From Flexithrix dorotheae DSM 6795 (lineage in GTDB: Bacteria > Bacteroidota > Bacteroidia > Cytophagales > Flammeovirgaceae): a stretch of DNA of 64,000 nucleotides. The stretch is from assembly GCF_000379765.1 (NCBI RefSeq), contig NZ_KB903434.1:124001-188000 (forward strand), given 5' to 3'. The notes under the pieces were generated by a model. It searched no databases. It saw only the letters and a list, made by a program, of their open reading frames with translations, and was not told the origin of the DNA. Both the position numbers and the translations under genes were made by a program. Below are positions 7,895 to 17,219 of this stretch, in pieces (position 1 is the stretch's first letter; each line of letters opens with the position of its first letter).

Positions 7895-9772
7895 TTAATC
7901 TACTGCTTTTTTCTCCTCCTTTTTTCCATATTGTCTTTCTATTGCAAGTGCATAAGCTTTATCATAATAGGTAGATAAATTTTCCCAGTCAAAAGTTTCA
8001 GCAGATCGCTGTACCCTGTTTCTCTGGAGAATCCTATCTCCCCGGGAAGAAGTCACAAATTTAAACATCAGGTCAGCCAATTGGTTTGCAGATTCATCAT
8101 AATCTCTAAACCTCCTGCTTATTACCTGTACCCCATTTTTCTCTGCATCCTCAATATTTTTCAACACATAATCTCCAAAACCAGACAAATCACTGGTAAG
8201 GGCCGGAACACCCCTGGCTATACATTCAAGTGGAGTATAACCCCATGGCTCATAATAACTCGGGAATACTCCAAGATGGCATCCCCTCACAAATTCATCG
8301 TAATCAATTCCAAATAGTGGATTCGTATTCGAAATAAAATCGGGGTGGTAAACCAGCTTTACTTTATCTTCATAATTGTTTATAAGATTCGCATGTCTTA
8401 TAAAGCTAATAATTTCATCATTTTCATTAATCAGGTTATGGGTGACCACCAAAGGTAATTTTGAGGTTTTCCAGGCCTGTAAGGTCCTCCTAAGACGTAG
8501 TTTCCAGTAATCATCTACAAAATCATTTAAAGAAGGTAGCCTGTTTTCCGGGTTTACTGCAGCGGCATAAAACAATTTATCACCCACTTGTTTTTCAATA
8601 GCTTCACAAGTATCCCTGATTTTTTTCATCATGGCCCTTGACTGCAATGCCTCAGGATTAATGCTATGGAAAGGTTGTTTGGTAATAAAAAACATCACCA
8701 CAGTGGTGTCAATGTCTGCTTCTTTCATTTTCCAGTTCAGCCTTGCCAGTGCCTCAAGGGTGAGATCGAATCCCTTATTTTTATACTCATATCTTCCTGA
8801 AGTAAAAAAGTATAGTGTATTATCCAGATCAAAAGGATAGCTCTGGAAAAAATGACCCATTACAAATTCGTGAATTTGTTCTTTATAGGACTGATGTAAA
8901 TTCTGAACTTCATGTAAAACTGCAAAGCGCTCAATATTCAGCCCATTTGGCAAAATTACGTCAGGATTTCTACCAAGGAGGTGCAGGCATTCATTGGCGG
9001 TTACTTCACTCACTGTAGTAAAAACATGTGAACCATGTGCAGCAGCTCTTTCTATTTTTACCTGAGGCTCAATATTGAAATGTTTAGCTTCTTTGGCCCA
9101 GTCATAGAATGAGATGTAATCATAATACAAAGGATCATTCATAGCCAGGAACCTGCCCAACATGGTTGCATGAGTGGTAAAAACCGTGGTGACATTGATC
9201 TTCTCTCTACGAATAGAAGGAATAGGAGTGCCCGCCATCCATTCATGGAAATGTCCTATAATTTGCTTTTGTGTTACCTCAGGATTGGAAAGGGCGGCAA
9301 AAAACAGTTTTACCAAATACCCAAAAGCCACGATATCATTCAATAAAAAATCTCCATCGGGAGTTTCAATTCCATGGTTTTCCCAAAGGTCATACTTAAT
9401 TTCCCCCAGTTTGTCCATAATACTGTAAGGATTTAAAAGCACAACTTTTGGCCTCCCTGTTACCAGCCATCTTCCATAATAAGCCTCAAAACCTTGCTCC
9501 CTTAACTTATTGGTTGCTATGCAAAAAGGATCATGGTGGTTTTCAATTGGCTCAAATTCAATAGCAACGGAACTATGTACATAGGGTCCTACCAAACAGT
9601 ATTTTTCCCCCCATACATTTACCATGCTTGGAACTTTTGACCGGATTACGGTATAAATTCCACCTACCTGGTTACATACTTCCCACGCCACTTCAACTAA
9701 TAAGGATTGGCTGATCTGCTTTTTCTTTATCTCTCTTTTTCGTGTCTTGCTCTTTAATTTCGATTTCGCCAT
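7895..9772 (-). CDS. Glycogen synthase, GT3 (animal/fungal-like) family
   Basis: A 625-residue retaining glucosyltransferase that would extend alpha-1,4-glucan from a nucleotide-glucose donor. The N-terminal donor-binding segment EVAWEVCNQVGGIYTVIRSK is the hallmark of GT3 enzymes rather than the shorter bacterial GT5 GlgA. The E-x7-E motif of the second Rossmann domain is in PSYYEPWGYTPLECIARG (about residue 505). The first 20 residues are very basic and dispensable-looking. GT3 enzymes occur in many Bacteroidota. No branching enzyme, phosphorylase or pyrophosphorylase gene lies nearby, so the gene is isolated from its pathway. Donor specificity (UDP- versus ADP-glucose) cannot be read from the sequence. 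Confidence 0.9.
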   Translation of the reverse strand: MAKSKLKSKTRKREIKKKQISQSLLVEVAWEVCNQVGGIYTVIRSKVPSMVNVWGEKYCLVGPYVHSSVAIEFEPIENHHDPFCIATNKLREQGFEAYYGRWLVTGRPKVVLLNPYSIMDKLGEIKYDLWENHGIETPDGDFLLNDIVAFGYLVKLFFAALSNPEVTQKQIIGHFHEWMAGTPIPSIRREKINVTTVFTTHATMLGRFLAMNDPLYYDYISFYDWAKEAKHFNIEPQVKIERAAAHGSHVFTTVSEVTANECLHLLGRNPDVILPNGLNIERFAVLHEVQNLHQSYKEQIHEFVMGHFFQSYPFDLDNTLYFFTSGRYEYKNKGFDLTLEALARLNWKMKEADIDTTVVMFFITKQPFHSINPEALQSRAMMKKIRDTCEAIEKQVGDKLFYAAAVNPENRLPSLNDFVDDYWKLRLRRTLQAWKTSKLPLVVTHNLINENDEIISFIRHANLINNYEDKVKLVYHPDFISNTNPLFGIDYDEFVRGCHLGVFPSYYEPWGYTPLECIARGVPALTSDLSGFGDYVLKNIEDAEKNGVQVISRRFRDYDESANQLADLMFKFVTSSRGDRILQRNRVQRSAETFDWENLSTYYDKAYALAIERQYGKKEEKKAVD

Positions 9773-10165
9773 TGTGAAAGTTAAATTTCAATCAGTTAGT
9801 TATCATCTTGTGTTTTGTTCTCTTAATCACTAAATTAAGTTTGTAATTACAAAAGCTTTTATGAAGATAATTAAAAATATCAACCAAAATAACCTGGTAC
9901 CCGATTAAATATATCAAAACTCGGATTATTACCTATAATGTTCGCCTACCGGCTACTTTCATAATTTCAAAAAACTATTTAGCACTATCCGTGTTTTAGA
10001 AGCAAATATTTGGGGAAGGATAAAACTCAATGGAATAATTTCACCATTAAATCCGCCTCATTTTTTGTCCCTACTCACAGCCGATTAAAGGTAATGATTT
10101 CTTGTTAAAATCCTAAACTAACCTACCTACTTCCTCATAATTTTTTAATTAAAAGGTATTGAAAC
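9773..10165. other. Intergenic region upstream of glycogen synthase, with a 14-bp palindrome
   Basis: There is no convincing gene in these 393 bp. A perfect palindrome, TTTGTAATTACAAA, lies at 9840-9853, about 68 bp upstream of the glycogen synthase start, and could be an operator. The rest shows no clear promoter box or stable hairpin. Confidence 0.45.
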
Positions 10166-10621
10166 ATGAAAAATCCAATTATCAGAAAGTACGGCCTCTT
10201 AATGGCAGCTGGTTTTATTTTTTATTTCCTATTCATGAAGTTAATAGGATTGCATGATGTTGTTGAACTGAGAGTATTGAATTTCTTCATTATTATAGGT
10301 GGAGTAGGGCTTTCCATTCATCAATCTCTAAAGCGCAATCCAGATACTTTTGGCTATTTTGAAGGCCTGAGGGTAGGTGTAATTACTTCAGCCATTGGAG
10401 TTACTACCTTTGCCATATTTATCTTTTTCTATCTGGCATTTATAGACATAGAGTTTATGTTATGGATAAAAGAAAATGTTCCTTTAGGAAGTTTCCTTGA
10501 TCCTTTCTCAATTATGGTTACTATTGAAGTGGAAGGAATGGCCTCTGGTTTCCTGGCAACATTTATTATCATGCAGTATGAAAAAGGACATGTAAATACC
10601 CCTGAAAACCATAAACTTTAA
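10166..10621 (+). CDS. DUF4199 family membrane protein
   Basis: This 151-residue integral membrane protein has four hydrophobic helices at about residues 9-27, 34-50, 70-95 and 118-138. Size, helix pattern and the central segment FGYFEGLRVGVITS match DUF4199, a family widespread in Bacteroidota with no known function. It starts at a clear ATG and appears to be a single-gene unit. Confidence 0.8.
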   Translation: MKNPIIRKYGLLMAAGFIFYFLFMKLIGLHDVVELRVLNFFIIIGGVGLSIHQSLKRNPDTFGYFEGLRVGVITSAIGVTTFAIFIFFYLAFIDIEFMLWIKENVPLGSFLDPFSIMVTIEVEGMASGFLATFIIMQYEKGHVNTPENHKL

Positions 10622-10824
10622 GCAGACTTTTTCTATTCTTACTCAATATTCAGAAAACTGGGTAATTAAAAAATTACTTTTATTTACCCAAATTTCTTAC
10701 TCCTTCTTATCACCTGTTTTGATTAATAATGCTTAATTTCGGGATTGAAAGCATCTGGAAATAAACTATTGAAAACAAAACAAATTAACCATTTGATTTT
10801 CAATAAATTATAAAACCGAATATC

Positions 10825-10853
10825 TACCCACTTCAAGAGTTTCCTGGTGGGTA
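10825..10853 (+). promoter_or_regulatory. Inverted repeat just upstream of the PyrR-like gene
   Basis: TACCCAC (10825-10831) and GTGGGTA (10847-10853) form a 7-bp perfect stem with a 15-nt loop, ending 18 bp before the ATG at 10872. It could be an operator or a leader hairpin; no attenuator T-tract follows. Confidence 0.3.
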
Positions 10854-10871
10854 AAAATGTTATAGATTAAA

Positions 10872-11381
10872 ATGCAGAATATTCAAAACAGGATTTTAAA
10901 CAAAGAAGAAACACTAAGGAAAATCAAAAGAATTGCGTTTGAAATTTACGAACACAATTTTGAAGAGAAAGAGATTATAATAGCCGGTATTTACGATACA
11001 GGTTACATTTTTGCCGATATTTTAAAACAAGAAGTTGAGAGAATTTCCCCTATTAAAGTACTTTTAGTGAAAGTACAGCTAAATAAGGGGCTTCCCCAAC
11101 AAAGCAATGTGGAATTGGATTGTGATCCTGCTAAACTAAAAGGCAAAACCGTAATTGTGGCTGATGATGTATTGAATACCGGAAGAACTTTAGCTTATAG
11201 TTTAAATCCATTTCTTCACACAGAGCTCAAAAAGCTTCAGGTAGCAGTTATTATTGACAGAGCCTTCCGGTTGTTTCCAATATCAGCAGATTTTGTAGGA
11301 TACTCTTTATCAACTACGGTAAACGAACATGTAACCGTTGAATTAGAAAATAATGAAAGATATGGCGTTTATCTCAATTAA
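10872..11381 (+). CDS. PyrR-like phosphoribosyltransferase
   Basis: A 169-residue type I phosphoribosyltransferase. The PRPP-binding motif VIVADDVLNTGRT (about residues 93-105) is intact. The C-terminal segment RAFRLFPISADFVGYSLST resembles the matching part of PyrR (basic residue, then L-P-I-x-A-D-Y-V-G). PyrR proteins regulate pyrimidine operons by binding RNA and often have weak uracil phosphoribosyltransferase activity. No pyr gene is nearby, so an RNA-binding role is unproven and a salvage role is equally possible. The hairpin just upstream is noted separately. Confidence 0.8.
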   Translation: MQNIQNRILNKEETLRKIKRIAFEIYEHNFEEKEIIIAGIYDTGYIFADILKQEVERISPIKVLLVKVQLNKGLPQQSNVELDCDPAKLKGKTVIVADDVLNTGRTLAYSLNPFLHTELKKLQVAVIIDRAFRLFPISADFVGYSLSTTVNEHVTVELENNERYGVYLN

Positions 11382-11663
11382 TTTTGAACAACCATATCAT
11401 TTTTACTCTTGCATTTTTAGGTATCCAGTAATTGGAAAATTTCTTTTTTTTGGGCTTAATGAAAAAAAAATCTTCATCCCACAAAAACCTTACATCCAGG
11501 CCATTGAAATTATTATCAGTAATGATAACTCCTTCAAAGTATTCCCGTTAGTGATTATTACCAAATCAATCCTACGTTTATATTAAAAAAACAGGATTCA
11601 AAATCTTGTTTCCACTACCATTAATTAATCGCCAACAATTTCTCAAAATTTAAATTTAATCTA

Positions 11664-12068
11664 ATGGGAAGAAACAAATTAGCCCTTATTGCGGAGCCAA
11701 AAGCTATTGACGGTGCGTACTTCAAATTACTCCTGGAAAGAAAAGGATGGCATGCCGAAATTGTATCCAGCGCCAAAGAAGTAATTAAAAAACTAGCTGA
11801 AAATAAATATTCAATTCTCTTTATCAATAGTAGTATTTCTATTTCCGATGGGAAAGAAATTAAGGAAAAATTGATACAACTAGAGAAAAACGGACAGGGA
11901 AAGGTGAAAGTAATCGGAGTTTCTTCATCAACTCTTGAAGCAGAAAGAATAGGGATGATGGAAAATGGTGTTGACTATTGTTTAAAAAAGCCTGTGTATA
12001 ATAGCTCCCTCGAAACCGTTCTGGAAACTTTCCATGATTCTGGTCATCAAATGCTTTCCATGGCATAA
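11664..12068 (+). CDS. Stand-alone receiver-like domain with altered phosphoacceptor
   Basis: This 134-residue protein has the length and secondary-structure pattern of a response-regulator receiver. The conserved lysine is present (K109 in LKKPV), as is the S/T switch position (GVSSS, about residue 88). The phosphoacceptor aspartate is replaced by Asn55 in ILFINSSISISDG; the spacing to the following D-G is seven residues, as in normal receivers. The acidic pair at the first strand is also reduced (IAEPK). It therefore probably cannot be phosphorylated in the usual way and may act as a constitutive protein-interaction module. No output domain is present and no kinase gene is adjacent. Confidence 0.75.
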   Translation: MGRNKLALIAEPKAIDGAYFKLLLERKGWHAEIVSSAKEVIKKLAENKYSILFINSSISISDGKEIKEKLIQLEKNGQGKVKVIGVSSSTLEAERIGMMENGVDYCLKKPVYNSSLETVLETFHDSGHQMLSMA

Positions 12069-12094
12069 AAAAATAAATACCGCAATAAATGATT

Positions 12095-12131
12095 GAGGCT
12101 TTTCAGTATTTGAAAAGCCTCTTTGAGTTTT
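12095..12131 (+). terminator. Terminator after the receiver-like gene
   Basis: A perfect 11-bp stem (12095-12105 with 12111-12121) and a 5-nt loop are followed by a T-rich tail (TTTGAGTTTT). It lies 27 bp after the stop codon. Confidence 0.7.
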
Positions 12132-12146
12132 ATTAAATATCTTAGA

Positions 12147-12178
12147 AACATCAAAATTCAACCCGAAATTTTGATGTT
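12147..12178. repeat. Perfect 12-bp inverted repeat between converging genes
   Basis: AACATCAAAATT (12147-12158) pairs with AATTTTGATGTT (12167-12178) across an 8-nt loop. It may end fabD transcription on the minus strand, but the T-tract there is poor (TTTCTAAG). Confidence 0.4.
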
Positions 12179-12267
12179 AAGCAGTAATTCAAAATTAATA
12201 GGGTTTTATTCTGCTATAAAAGACTGATAGAGAGATTACTATTTCTCGGGAATATTGGCACTGGAGC

Positions 12268-13140
12268 TTAAGCACTTGCCACTTCTACACTTCTGTCAAT
12301 TTTTTTTGCAAGTCCCTGTAATACTTTTCCCGGACCACATTCAATAAATTTATCAGCTCCTAAAGAAATCATTTTTTGCACAGATTGCGTCCATCTTACA
12401 GGTGAAGTCAGTTGTGCGATGAGATTTGCCTTTATTTTTTCAGGGTCCTCATAACTTTCAGCATCCACATTCTGAATAATTGGGCATGAGGGCTTACTAA
12501 ATTGAGTATTGGCAATAGCCACAGCTAGTTCCTCTCTGGCAGGCTCCATTAAAGGAGAATGGAAAGCTCCTCCTACGGCTAAAACCATTGCTCTTTTTGC
12601 ACCTGCCTCCTTTAGTTTTTCGCAAGCCTTGTCAATACCTTCAATTGATCCACTTATCACCAGCTGGCCAGGACAATTGTAGTTTGCAGGAACTACAACT
12701 TCATCAATTTCGGCACAAATTTTTTCTACAACTTCGTCCTCTAAACCTAGAATGGCAGCCATTGTAGAAGGATTGAGTTCACAGGCTTTTTGCATAGCTG
12801 TAGCCCTTTGAGATACTAATTTAAGTCCGTCTTCAAAACTCAAAGCCTTATTGGCCACAAGTGCAGAAAACTCTCCTAAGGAATGCCCGGCTACTAAATC
12901 AGGGGAAAAATTTTCTGAGGTTAATGCTACAATTACAGAATGAAGAAAAACGGCAGGTTGAGTTACTTTAGTTTGTTTTAGGTCCTCAACTGTACCCTCA
13001 AACATTGTATCGGTGATAGAAAACCCTAATATATCATTTGCCTGATCAAATAATTTTTTTGCTTTTGATGATGTTTTATATAATTCTCTACCCATACCCA
13101 CAAATTGAGCGCCTTGCCCTGGAAACATATATGCTTTCAT
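12268..13140 (-). CDS. fabD: Malonyl-CoA:ACP transacylase
   Basis: Transfers the malonyl group from malonyl-CoA to acyl carrier protein for type II fatty acid synthesis in the cytoplasm. This 290-residue protein is of normal length. It begins with the typical MFPGQGAQFVGMG segment. The nucleophilic serine is in AGHSLGEFSAL, the catalytic histidine in GGAFHSPLM (about residue 197), and the arginine-containing QRATAMQ is present. It stands alone rather than in a fab cluster; the only same-strand neighbour is the Ldh2-type gene upstream, 116 bp away. Confidence 0.96.
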   Translation of the reverse strand: MKAYMFPGQGAQFVGMGRELYKTSSKAKKLFDQANDILGFSITDTMFEGTVEDLKQTKVTQPAVFLHSVIVALTSENFSPDLVAGHSLGEFSALVANKALSFEDGLKLVSQRATAMQKACELNPSTMAAILGLEDEVVEKICAEIDEVVVPANYNCPGQLVISGSIEGIDKACEKLKEAGAKRAMVLAVGGAFHSPLMEPAREELAVAIANTQFSKPSCPIIQNVDAESYEDPEKIKANLIAQLTSPVRWTQSVQKMISLGADKFIECGPGKVLQGLAKKIDRSVEVASA

Positions 13141-13256
13141 TTCTCCCTAATTTTAAATTTTGTAAAATACTATCTAATTTATTTATTGTAAAATGCTTAA
13201 TAATTTCCCACCAAGCAACTAAAAATGGAGCAAACTGAAGTTCAGTCCATTTTTCA

Positions 13257-14333
13257 CTAAAATTTCAGATTAAATTTCTTTGCCAGCGATTTAAGATCTT
13301 CTTCCACAGGTTGAAGTAAGGGAATTCCATTGTCTTTCCGAATTTCTTCCATTTCTCTTTCCTGATCCCCTGGAATTTGCACCCTGTCCTTTCCTTCTAC
13401 TGGAGTGGCCCTTCTAAATCTTTCTATCCAGTTATCCATGTGGAATTTAAATTCATTTGAAGGTCTGAAACCATCTATCCGCATGGCACCCAGAAAATGC
13501 CCAAGCCCTTCCCCAACAGGATCTTCAGGTAAAGGCAAAAAGCTTACAAATGGTGGTGCCCATGGTCCGTACCCGGCTCCGGAAAATACAGCTGAAAAAA
13601 TATCCACAATAGAACCTAAACAATAACCCTTATGACTTCCCCTATCTCTATCACTTCCTAATGGTAATAATGCCCCACCATTTTTTACTGCATACGGGTC
13701 TGTACTTTGCTGGCCATCTTTATCCTGCACCCAGCCAGTTGGCGTTTCTGCTTTTTTTCGTTGTAAGATTTCGAGTTTCCCATTGGCAGCAGTAGTAGTG
13801 GCAAAATCCGCTACAAATGGAGGCTGCTTTCCAGTTGGAATAGCCACAGCAATAGGGTTAGTTCCTAAAAGCCTTTCTTTAGAAAAAGTAGGCGCTACTA
13901 ATGGGCTTGCATTTGTCATAGCCATTCCAATCATATCTTTAGAAAGAGCCTTCATAGCATGATATCCGGCTATACCGAAATGATTGGAATTTTTTACGGA
14001 AATCCAACCTGAACCTACCTTTTCCGCCTTCTCCATCACTAGTTTCATTACTTTTGGAGCAACTACCAAACCTAAGCCAGCATCTCCATCAACTGTGGCT
14101 GTACTTGGAGTTTCGTGCACCACCTTAATTTTTGGGGAGGGATTTATTCTGTCTTTTTCCCATAACCTGACATATCCTATTAACCGGGCCACACCGTGGG
14201 AATCAACTCCCCTCAAGTCCGCACTGATTAAAACATCGGATGCTAAAGCAGCATCCTCTGAGCTGCAGCCCATTTTGATGAAAACTTCCCTACAGAAATC
14301 TTCAAGTTTTTTATATTCGTAAATTGTCTCCAT
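13257..14333 (-). CDS. Ldh2/malate-type NAD(P)-dependent dehydrogenase
   Basis: A 358-residue member of the Ldh2 (LDH/MDH type II) family, structurally distinct from classical malate and lactate dehydrogenases. The signature R-G-V-D-S-H-G-V is near residues 56-63, the catalytic-region histidine is in NSNHFGIAGYHA, and the TNASPLVAP and GSHKGYCLG nucleotide/active-site segments are present. Family members reduce 2-oxo acids such as pyruvate, oxaloacetate, 2,3-diketogulonate or ureidoglycolate precursors. The substrate here cannot be told from sequence and no diagnostic neighbour is present. Likely cytoplasmic and dimeric. Confidence 0.88.
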   Translation of the reverse strand: METIYEYKKLEDFCREVFIKMGCSSEDAALASDVLISADLRGVDSHGVARLIGYVRLWEKDRINPSPKIKVVHETPSTATVDGDAGLGLVVAPKVMKLVMEKAEKVGSGWISVKNSNHFGIAGYHAMKALSKDMIGMAMTNASPLVAPTFSKERLLGTNPIAVAIPTGKQPPFVADFATTTAANGKLEILQRKKAETPTGWVQDKDGQQSTDPYAVKNGGALLPLGSDRDRGSHKGYCLGSIVDIFSAVFSGAGYGPWAPPFVSFLPLPEDPVGEGLGHFLGAMRIDGFRPSNEFKFHMDNWIERFRRATPVEGKDRVQIPGDQEREMEEIRKDNGIPLLQPVEEDLKSLAKKFNLKF

Positions 14334-14479
14334 TTTAGTCCCGGCAATTTAATAATACTGGAGTATTAAAATTACTATCGCATTAATCCTTATCAATTTT
14401 TTAGGATTAAAGCCTGCTTTTACTCCCACTTTGCTAAATTCCAAGCCGCAAATTTACAATAAAGAATAAATATTTCTAT

Positions 14480-15499
14480 TTGAAGAAAAAATTGGATGTC
14501 ATTGAAAATAAAAACCTGCTCAAAATTAGTGTTTTAATAGCAGTAAGAAATGAAGAAAATTGCATTCTAGCCTGCCTTGAAAGCCTTTTTAGACAAAACT
14601 ATCCTGCAGATCTTTTTGAGGTAATTATTGGCAATGACCAATCAGAAGACAATACTGAAACCATTGTAAATAACTTTATCCAAAATAAACCTAATTTTTT
14701 TCTGGTTAATATTAACTCCCAACTCGAAGGGCAAATGGGTAAAGCCAACGTTCTGGCACAAATAGCCAACCATGCTAAAGGAGAACTATTATGTTTTACA
14801 GATGCAGACATTGTATTGGGAAATTCCTGGATGAATGAATTCGTCAATAAATATTCTCCAACAATCGGAATCATCACCGGGTTTACCACAATTAAAGCAA
14901 ATCGTTTTTTTGATTATTTCCAGGCTTACGAATGGATACTTGCACTTTCTCTCATTAAGCTTGCCACTGATTTGAAAATTCCAGTCACCACTTTAGGCAA
15001 CAATATGCTAATTTCAAGAAAGGCTTATCAGGATATTGGTGGATATGAAAGCATCCCATTCTCCATTACTGAAGACTTTGAGATTTTCCACCAAATTGTA
15101 AAAAAGGGATGGGGTTTTAAACAAATCAAATCCCATGAAATATTAGCATTTTCTTTACCCGCCACATCTTTTTCTCAGCTCCTTCTTCAAAGAAAAAGAT
15201 GGGCCAAAGGAGCCATCAAACTCCCATGGTTTATTACCTTTCCTTTAATTCTTCAATTACTATTTTTTCCTATCTTCATTTTATCATTCTTTTTCTTCCC
15301 GGAAATAGCATTCTTCCTTTTAATCACAAAAATGTTTTCCCAGTGGATTATTATTTATCAAAATTTCAAATTCCTTAAACTAAAAATAAATTTCTTTGCC
15401 TTGGCTTGTTTTGAAATTTATAACCTGCTCATTTCTGTTGCTTCTCTAATATTTTTCATTGTTCCAACAAAAGTGATCTGGAAAGGACGAAAATATTGA
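14480..15499 (+). CDS. Membrane-anchored family 2 glycosyltransferase
   Basis: A 339-residue GT2 enzyme with the processive-type motif set: NDQSEDNT at the nucleotide-binding loop (about residue 50), DxD as TDADIV (about 111), TEDFEIF (about 196) and QRKRWAKG (about 237), which corresponds to Q-x-x-R-W. Two or three C-terminal hydrophobic helices (about residues 250-280 and 305-330) anchor it in the inner membrane. Such proteins make beta-glycans, glycolipids or hyaluronan-like polymers; the product is not predictable here. The frame begins with TTG at 14480, and no upstream ATG is available. Confidence 0.82.
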   Translation: MKKKLDVIENKNLLKISVLIAVRNEENCILACLESLFRQNYPADLFEVIIGNDQSEDNTETIVNNFIQNKPNFFLVNINSQLEGQMGKANVLAQIANHAKGELLCFTDADIVLGNSWMNEFVNKYSPTIGIITGFTTIKANRFFDYFQAYEWILALSLIKLATDLKIPVTTLGNNMLISRKAYQDIGGYESIPFSITEDFEIFHQIVKKGWGFKQIKSHEILAFSLPATSFSQLLLQRKRWAKGAIKLPWFITFPLILQLLFFPIFILSFFFFPEIAFFLLITKMFSQWIIIYQNFKFLKLKINFFALACFEIYNLLISVASLIFFIVPTKVIWKGRKY

Positions 15500-15780
15500 T
15501 CCTTAAAGACTAAAATGCATTTTTCTAACAGGATAGAACTTTTAACAAGATTTAAATAATTTTCTGAAACATTTCTATCATGGATTCCAGTTATTAAATT
15601 ATTAGGGGTGAGCCATTTATGCAAAAATTATCATGTTCCTCTTTTAGAGTGATTTGAAAAATAACCTGAAACAAGATCAAAGCAAAAATCTTTGTGAAAG
15701 GAATTAAATATCATGATAAAAATCTCAATTTAATCACTTAACTTTTACCATTAAAAAAAACCAAAACGACATAATACAAC

Positions 15781-16920
15781 ATGCACACAATTGAAAAAGA
15801 AACAAATGAAATGATTGTCCAGATGGTGAGGGGATTTGCCGAGGTCCATATTGAACCATACAGGAAGGAGTGGGATGATCAACAAATTTTCCCGGTAAGT
15901 GTTTTTAAAGAATTAGGAAAACTCGGACTACTAGGTGTTTTAGTACCTGAAACATATGGAGGATCTGGTTTCTCCTATCATGAATATGTAACAGCTATTG
16001 CAGAACTTGCCAAATTTGATCCGGGAATTGCCTTATCGATGGCAGCCCATAACTCACTGTGTACCGGCCATATTCTACAATTTGGCAGTGAAGAGCAAAA
16101 ACAAAACTGGCTGCCAAAACTGGCCTCAGGGGAGTGGATTGGAGCCTGGGGACTTACCGAACCAAATACAGGTTCTGATGCAGGAAACATGAAAACAATT
16201 GCCAAGGAGGATGGAGATTACTGGGTACTAAATGGTGCCAAAAATTTTATAACTCATGGAAAAAGTGGGAATTTAGCTGTAGTGATTGCCAGAACAGGTG
16301 AGCCAGGTACATCAAATAATGCCACCGCTTTTGTAATTGAAAAAGGTACAAACGGTTTTTATTCTGGGAGAAAAGAAGATAAGCTGGGGATGCGCTCATC
16401 AGAAACCACAGAATTAATTTTTGATAACTGCATGGTCCATAAAAGTAACATCCTTGGTAAAGTAGGAGAAGGATTCAAACAATCACTAAAAGTATTGGAT
16501 GGAGGTAGAATTTCCATTGCCGCACTTGGATTGGGAATTTCCATGGGAGCATTGGAGCATGCCATAGAATATTCAAAAGAAAGACACCAGTTTGGGAAAC
16601 CTATTTCCTCATTTCAGGGCATTTCCTTTAAATTGGCCGAAATGGCAACCAAAGTTGAAGCTGCTAAATTGTTAACCTATAATGCAGCAGACTTGAAAAA
16701 TAAGGGGAAAAATGTGACTAAGGAATCAGCCATGGCCAAATATTACACCTCAGAAACGGCAGTTTGGGTAGCCAATGAAGCCGTTCAGATATTTGGAGGT
16801 TATGGATTTACCAAAGATTATCCGGTTGAAAAATATTATCGGGATAGTAAGCTTTGCACCATTGGGGAAGGCACCAGTGAAATTCAGAAAATAGTTATTT
16901 CCCGGAATTTACTGAAATAA
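15781..16920 (+). CDS. Acyl-CoA dehydrogenase
   Basis: A 379-residue FAD enzyme that introduces the alpha,beta double bond in acyl-CoA. All family segments are present: AAHNSLC and [15 protein letters not shown] (FAD/substrate), the mid-domain [17 protein letters not shown], and the C-terminal GEGTSEIQK. In that last motif the Glu before G-T aligns with the catalytic base of medium-chain enzymes (Glu376). Chain-length preference cannot be judged; short/branched-chain type is plausible. It is a single-gene unit ended by a hairpin at 16935. Confidence 0.92.
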   Translation: MHTIEKETNEMIVQMVRGFAEVHIEPYRKEWDDQQIFPVSVFKELGKLGLLGVLVPETYGGSGFSYHEYVTAIAELAKFDPGIALSMAAHNSLCTGHILQFGSEEQKQNWLPKLASGEWIGAWGLTEPNTGSDAGNMKTIAKEDGDYWVLNGAKNFITHGKSGNLAVVIARTGEPGTSNNATAFVIEKGTNGFYSGRKEDKLGMRSSETTELIFDNCMVHKSNILGKVGEGFKQSLKVLDGGRISIAALGLGISMGALEHAIEYSKERHQFGKPISSFQGISFKLAEMATKVEAAKLLTYNAADLKNKGKNVTKESAMAKYYTSETAVWVANEAVQIFGGYGFTKDYPVEKYYRDSKLCTIGEGTSEIQKIVISRNLLK

Positions 16921-16934
16921 TTCTTCAAACCCCC

Positions 16935-16965
16935 AAAACCAGTTCCTGATTGAGCTGGTTTTTTT
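16935..16965 (+). terminator. Terminator after the acyl-CoA dehydrogenase gene
   Basis: AAAACCAG (16935-16942) pairs with CTGGTTTT, followed by a run of T to 16965; the loop is 12 nt. The stem ends directly in the T-tract. Confidence 0.7.
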
Positions 16966-17219
16966 AGTTATATATTATAACAATCTCTTTCACTGATTTC
17001 TTTTCCCTCATTTTTTTTGTATTTTAAATATGTAAAAATCCATTTGCGTATAACAAATCGATAAACCCAACCTCTTTTTACTGACATTCAGGTTAAATTT
17101 TATCAGATTTAGGTAGATTAATTATGAATTAAATAAAGAACATTTACTAAATTTCATTTTTTGCTTGAAGAAATACATTTTTGCATGTTTTTTTGGTACT
17201 GACAGCTATTTTTTATTAA

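Noticed and set aside
11353-11586. A 77-codon frame overlapping the end of the PyrR-like gene
   Set aside because: It begins inside the phosphoribosyltransferase gene, is rich in Ile, Phe and Lys as expected from AT-rich spacer, and has no ribosome-binding context.
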